DNA of 64,000 nt from Hetaerina americana (lineage: Eukaryota > Arthropoda > Insecta > Odonata > Calopterygidae): assembly GCA_022747635.1 (NCBI GenBank), contig JAKTNV010000004.1, positions 24,949,179 through 25,013,178 of the forward strand, written 5' to 3'. Shown here piece by piece: positions 58,796 to 64,000 of the stretch. A model generated the notes under the pieces. That model saw only the letters and a program-made list of their open reading frames with translations, searched no databases and was not told the DNA's origin. Position 1 is the first letter of the stretch, and every line of letters begins with the position of its first letter. The position numbers were made by a program, and so were the translations under genes.

Positions 58796-61744
58796 TGTAA
58801 TGAGATTATCAAGAGCTGTAAGATTGAGTCGCGGGATGAAAATTTTCTGATGTGCTAGAGCTCGAACTATAAGCTCAGCTTTTTCAGGAAATTTTCATCA
58901 TACATCATTAACTCTAGCGGCTCTTGAGAAATTCTGAGGTAGATCTACTCATTACTTGTTTTGGAATCTTGGAAATCGGGAGATATTGGCATACAAGTAT
59001 GCAGTGGGGACAAGATGGCAAAAAATAATATCTCGCGGGACCGTCCAAGAGATTTGAAATTTCCCAGAGCCTGTTTCAATGGTATTCGTAAAACAGCAAT
59101 ACGAATTTTAAAAAATATTCACACTCGTAAGAAATAATACAATGCATTTAAACGTCATGGCGACGTAAGAAGAAAAAAAGGATATTTTTATGAAAACAAA
59201 TATTAAAAAGCGTTCCTTACTCTGTAATAACTTCTCTTGATATATATTGCTCGTTTTCTCATTATATCGTATTTTAAATGACTAAAATACTGATACACAT
59301 TGATAAGAGAACTCTTTCATGTAAGATGATGAATTTTGTAATGGTCTTTACACGACTCGGTTCTAATATTGAAAAAAATGCCTTCTAAAGAGTTCATAGC
59401 TTGTTAATAGAGTGAAGAAAATAAACTTGGTAAGCATAACAACGAATACCTGTAGCTCCGTAAAGTCACACTGCTTAATAATACCACCATGGTAAATAAC
59501 TAAAAGTTTACGAAACACAATAAGCCATTTTATTAAAAATGTAGGCTCGACATTAAGTTATTCTCCGCCCATCGAATTCGATAGTCACTGATCGCTTTCC
59601 TCTTTAGAAAGTTTCCAGATCCTTCGCCCGAGGATCTGTTGCCTTTCAGTTAGCTCCTTGTCACTTCGCCCAAATCCGTCCGTGTGTGTAATACAAAGTG
59701 CTAAGGAAAAAAATGATTATAATGGATGAATTGCCCAATTTTTCATGAGACACTCATTCAATTCTGGCCTGGAAGGACTCGAGATGATGACCTTCCGCGA
59801 CGTTTTTCGAATGCCAATGGGAAGGCGCTGTCGAATGTTAGAAAACCTAAACCCTCCCGGCCGTTCTTTGGATGACACAAAGCAAGAGGAACAGATCAAA
59901 GAGCACTCATAAATTTTATTTATATGGGACATACAGATTCACCAAATGATGACAAGGGAAAGCTATACTCAGAATAGCCTCATTTTAGTACACACTCCCA
60001 GAAACATATACGTGTAAGCATACTTTTCCAATGTCTACAATGACGAATGGTAACGACCTTCCAAAAGAAAAAGCTCGTCGCCAAGAAATATTTGTACAAA
60101 AAAACCGAGTCAGAATTACGATTTGCACTCCAATTCAGCAGAGGGATACCTGAAAAGTTGAGACCATGTGAGACCCATTTTCATTAGAGAATTCATAATC
60201 ACTGAATCATAACCAAGGAATCGGGCAATGTTGATCTTTTTTTCCATTTTATTCTATTACACTGCATGCAACCCACCCATTTATTAACAATGCGTATTAT
60301 CCAAATTTTCAAATGACACTTCTTAATGCTCTAAAAAGTATTCTTGATATTACGAAGCCCTTGACTCAAAATTTATTATATTCGTCAGTATGTATTTTAT
60401 TTATTTTGGATGGGTGTTTACAGGATACGGGTCTTTGGCGACCAACACACACACGACTTTCAGCGGGGAGGCTTCAGACACACATGAAACTATTTCGCTG
60501 TCCGAATTTTTGGAATTTACGATGCATTCGTTATTATTATTACTTCTAATAATAATAAATTTTTTCAAATATCCTGGGTACACAAGATGATTTCCGTACT
60601 TGCGGACACACATAAGACATGAGCACGATGAACTCTCGGCCAGCGGTTAGATTAAGATCAACCACACGCACTAGCATGTCAGCGGCAAAGCCATTGAGCA
60701 AGCTTCGCAAGACGATCGCATTATTCTATATGAGATGGGCGGAGGGGATAATTAAAGGCGACGTCTCCTAGGGAAATACAACACCCTCAATCAGTGCATG
60801 GATTGAAACGTCAGTTGACGTTTACGGCGAGTGTAATTCGAGGTGCAGTGACCTCAATACATCCTAGGAAAAAAATAGATTCGTCATCGGCAGACACACT
60901 CGTCTCGCTTCATGCCAAGTTCTACCACTACTGGCAGCTATCCAGATGTGTAGTCGCTGATAAATAATAAGAGGCGATTGTCTTTTCTTTTCGGTGCGTG
61001 GGAGCGCGGAACATGAGAAGGGTAAGAGTAATGTGCACGGCAGAAATATCCTGGCCGGGTGAGCTAACGCCATACTAATCTCAAAACCATGGCCGTAATT
61101 GGATGAAACGACCGAAATTTCAGCGAATGCAGATCTATCTTAACTGTTCACACGGAGAACGCACCTACGCAGCGCTTTGCGTACACCAGTTGGTATTAAG
61201 GACGACGGAGTCAGTTGTTCTCGTGCACAACCCGAATCGTGAGATGCGAAGTAAATATATTGGGTACTGTATATTCCCATGCCATTGACCTCAATGGGAG
61301 ACGAAGGCATGAGCAACTTCCTAGAGTAAGACATGAGACTAGGAGAATGGATCGCTGCTGTGTCATGTGTACGAAGCGCGATCTTTTAGCATTCACCGTT
61401 AACGCTAAGGGAGCGACGGCTGTGGGGAGGTGAGTCATCCCTTAACATGAATACAGCATATTATTTGCCGCTACACTCAGTAAGGCGTAAAAGGGCGACT
61501 TTGTTTTCCATCTTCTACGGCGAACCGTCTTAAAAAAAAAGGTTTTCGGTACCATTTGGTGGGGTTAATTTTTGACAAATCATTCCCTCTTTGTGATGCT
61601 CTAAGCATAAAATCTCGCTCAAAATATTTCCACGTTCAATCAGATTCCCATTTCTGATCTCTATCACCCTCAATGAGACAGAATAAAAAATAAAAATTAT
61701 TTAAAAAAATATTATTCAAGAACTTCATCCTCTTCCAGCAGTGG
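58796..61744. other. Intergenic, no gene recognised
   Basis: AT-rich. A small hairpin of TTATTATTATTA against TAATAATAATAA lies near 60527-60557. Frames of up to 85 codons lack recognisable domains, including opposed pairs around 61100-61440. Confidence 0.4.
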
Positions 61745-61945
61745 AAAACGAACTACGTATTCCTCGCCTACCAACCCAGAGGTCGCGGGTTCGATTCCCG
61801 CCTAGGTGGATTTTCCTCCATCTAGGGCTTGGTTGTATGTGATTGTCTTCAATATAATGTCTGTAATGTAAGGGTTAAGTGGAAGAAGAGACTATAGGTC
61901 TCAACCTCGCCCAATTAAGTCGATAAATAAATAAAAACGAACTAC
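61745..61945 (+). mobile_element. tRNA-derived SINE, family B, 5'-truncated, with 12-bp target-site duplication
   Basis: The 12-bp direct repeat AAAACGAACTAC occurs at 61745-61756 and 61934-61945. Between them the element starts inside the tRNA-like head (GTATTCCTCGCCTACC, equivalent to GTAACGTCCTCGTCTGCC). It then has a perfect B box in GTCGCGGGTTCGATTCCCGC, the body (CATCTAGGGCTTGGTTG, CTGTAATGTAAGGG) and a tail of ATAAATAAATAAA. Loss of the A-box part at insertion means it likely lacks a full pol III promoter. Confidence 0.85.
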
Positions 61946-64000
61946 ATCTCCGTGGTATCTCTACAACGACCAATTTGATCCGACAGCCATCAATATCTAC
62001 AGAGTCAAGCAATATAGCACCACAATTAATTTTACTACTTGTATTCTTGGTGCGTGGAATTCAACGACTTAAAAAATAAAGCCGAATGTAAAGATCATTT
62101 TTTAACACCGTCAGAGCAAAATATTTCCTTGATTTGGAGATAATTTTTTCGTGAAATCCAGTTTGTCTCATATTACAATTTTCCCATTTGGCTCATATTT
62201 GAAATTTTGCGGACGCTCCTACGTAAAAAGTTCGTCCGACTCTAATTAAGGTTACATTTTCATTTAATCATGGCGCGAGACGGAAAATGAACATTACACA
62301 CCGAAATCATTTTAAATGGAAAATATAAACGTCACATCACCGATTAGTAATCACTCTATAGGAATCTACTAACGAGTTTAGGGACTAGTAATAAGTTAAG
62401 TCATAAATGAATACGCGTTAGAATATCAATTTCTGGCAACATTTTAATACTTTAAATTTCTTAGGGGAGAAAAATACATCTCTTGACGACAAAAACGAAA
62501 GTTTCTATCGGCAAAGGATTTGTTCATTTAGATACATTTCATTTTCTACCAATCCGTAAAAACTTCTGCACCGAAATAATTTCCAAAAGAAGAGTAAACG
62601 GAGGGCAAGTTTCGGAAATACAGTGTAGCGAAAAGGCATGGGAAAAAGTGAATGAAAATGGGCCTAGGGGACTCCTGGGGACTGGCCGGCTGGACTAGGC
62701 AGCCATCCCTGGATCAAAGCAGGAGATGCAAAGGAGAACATACACAAACACATACCGGTGGAAGAAGGTCGGAGAAGAGTATATTGCTAGACTAAAAGTG
62801 CTCATACTATACGCACACAGATATATAAATCATTTGTGTTAAATAGATTTCCTCCGATAATTAGAAGCAATTCCAAAGGCAAAGAGAAAATATTTCCCAT
62901 TAAAAATTCTTCAAATCTCAAGATACATCGAGTGTGGAATTAAAAATTGTGCTTCGGTCACGGGACAGAACGGAGGAGAACGCTTCTTTGTAACGTGGCG
63001 GTGGAAAAACGTGAGTTTTTCAAAGGATTCTTACAACGCTAAGATGACCTAAAATTATATCTTTTAACTCGGCATTAGCTTGCATTTCAACGCAAACAAA
63101 GTAAAGGGTTCGGAACAAGAAAAGCCAACCTGTCAATCAGAGAAAATGTTTTTTATACATGTAAAGCCACTCTCTCTAAGTGTCGCATACTTGTTGCGTA
63201 ACACCTTGCTTTTCACTAAGGTGTAAATGTCTTGTATCAGCAGAATAAGTGACAACAACAAAAAACGTTCACAGTTGCGCTTAGCGCTTTTATGACAATG
63301 ACACACAAAGGGCATTTCGTTCAAGATATCATAGATTTTCCGCGGAACGCCAGTCTTTGTTTTGTGTGAAAGTAATATTACGTGAAAAAGTGTTCTTCTG
63401 GTAATATTTTACGATATCTGGATTGCATAAACGCCCTTAAACATTTATCCAATTAAATTGAAAGTTGAAATAAACAACAAAGCATTAAATTGACGTGATT
63501 CTCAGGCACAATAACTCAAAAACTAAAAACGTGAGGCAAATATAGTGATATACTAAGTATATCTATATGTACTACGTATATACTTAGTATATGTATATAT
63601 ACTAAGTATACTATATATCTAAGTATGTCTATATAGTAAGTTATGAATGAGGATGAGAAGAAGACTTTCATTAGTTACATTTGTTTAAAGTTTAGGTTAA
63701 AGCAATATTGTACAGATGTGAACATATATCAAGATCGAATGCCTGAAGTCATTCTTCAAAATTTCCTTAAAATAATATGGCCATCGAAGTTTGGAAATCA
63801 TGCACGCAAAGAAAGGTAAGAGGGGCCCTTAAAACTTTTGAGAGCATTCTGAAGGTAATCAAGCATGAAACATGATGTCGGTCTAGGCTGATGTTCCCAA
63901 ATGCCGTCCCATAGTTATTTTCACGGTTGGGTAAAATAAATTCCCGGGTGGAGGGTGTTTTCACGGTCGATTGAGCATGGAGCAATAATGGTACCCCCGA
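61946..64000. other. Intergenic, AT-rich, with a palindromic block at 63.55-63.64 kb
   Basis: No gene recognised. The only structured segment is the TACTAAGTATA palindrome cluster, listed separately. Confidence 0.4.
63549..63642. repeat. Cluster of TACTAAGTATA / TATACTTAGTA palindromes
   Basis: About 95 bases built from alternating-orientation copies of TACTAAGTATA, ACTACGTATA and related words. The arms 63581-63592 (TACTTAGTATAT) and 63597-63608 are perfect 12-bp complements around a GTAT loop, and neighbouring copies can pair in other registers. It could form cruciforms; the function is unknown. Confidence 0.8.

Overview
The window looks like intergenic DNA from a repeat-rich animal genome, most likely an arthropod and probably an insect. 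The reasons are several tRNA-derived SINE families, decayed non-LTR retrotransposon (LINE) reverse-transcriptase fragments with diagnostic motifs, long AT and AC microsatellites, hairpins resembling the terminal repeats of Penelope-like elements, and no operons or dense coding. The species assignment is inference; no host gene fixes it. I recognise no intact host protein-coding gene. Nearly all open frames are short, low-complexity, or read through a repeat.

Layout. From 1 to 6 kb there is a 19-bp-arm hairpin (1071-1160), a SINE-A copy bounded by a clean 10-bp target-site duplication (1587-1894), a 5'-truncated LINE that keeps 224 codons of its reverse-transcriptase C-terminal region plus its 3' UTR hairpin (2755-3739), and two SINE-B copies. 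From 6 to 27 kb there are LINE 3' tails, two decayed RTE-like LINE fragments on the minus strand (9920-10203 and 20893-21345), SINE copies, purine-rich blocks, and inverted repeats that read as hammerhead-like motifs (10247-10330 and 26283-26494). These last sit in a microsatellite cluster at 26-27 kb.

The most striking object lies at 30064-33411: ten near-identical head-to-tail 335-bp units. Each contains a 73-nt tRNA-like cloverleaf with complete A and B boxes and a T5 run six bases downstream. The whole array is bounded by a 12-bp direct repeat, TACTTTGAAGTA, which suggests one retroposon insertion that later expanded in place. A diverged, deleted relative at 14041-14165 suggests the unit comes from a dispersed SINE family.

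From 34 to 64 kb the window is mostly unique AT-rich sequence with CpG-rich or pyrimidine-rich blocks. It also has further SINE copies (41.0, 44.7, 46.4, 52.7-53.1, 54.6 and 61.8 kb), a decayed LINE fragment (44384-44608), another LINE 3' tail (58.7 kb) and palindromic AT-rich DNA near 63.6 kb.

How the parts relate: the SINEs carry pol III promoters but no protein and would depend on LINE reverse transcriptase. The LINE fragments here are all broken, so nothing in this window could mobilise itself.
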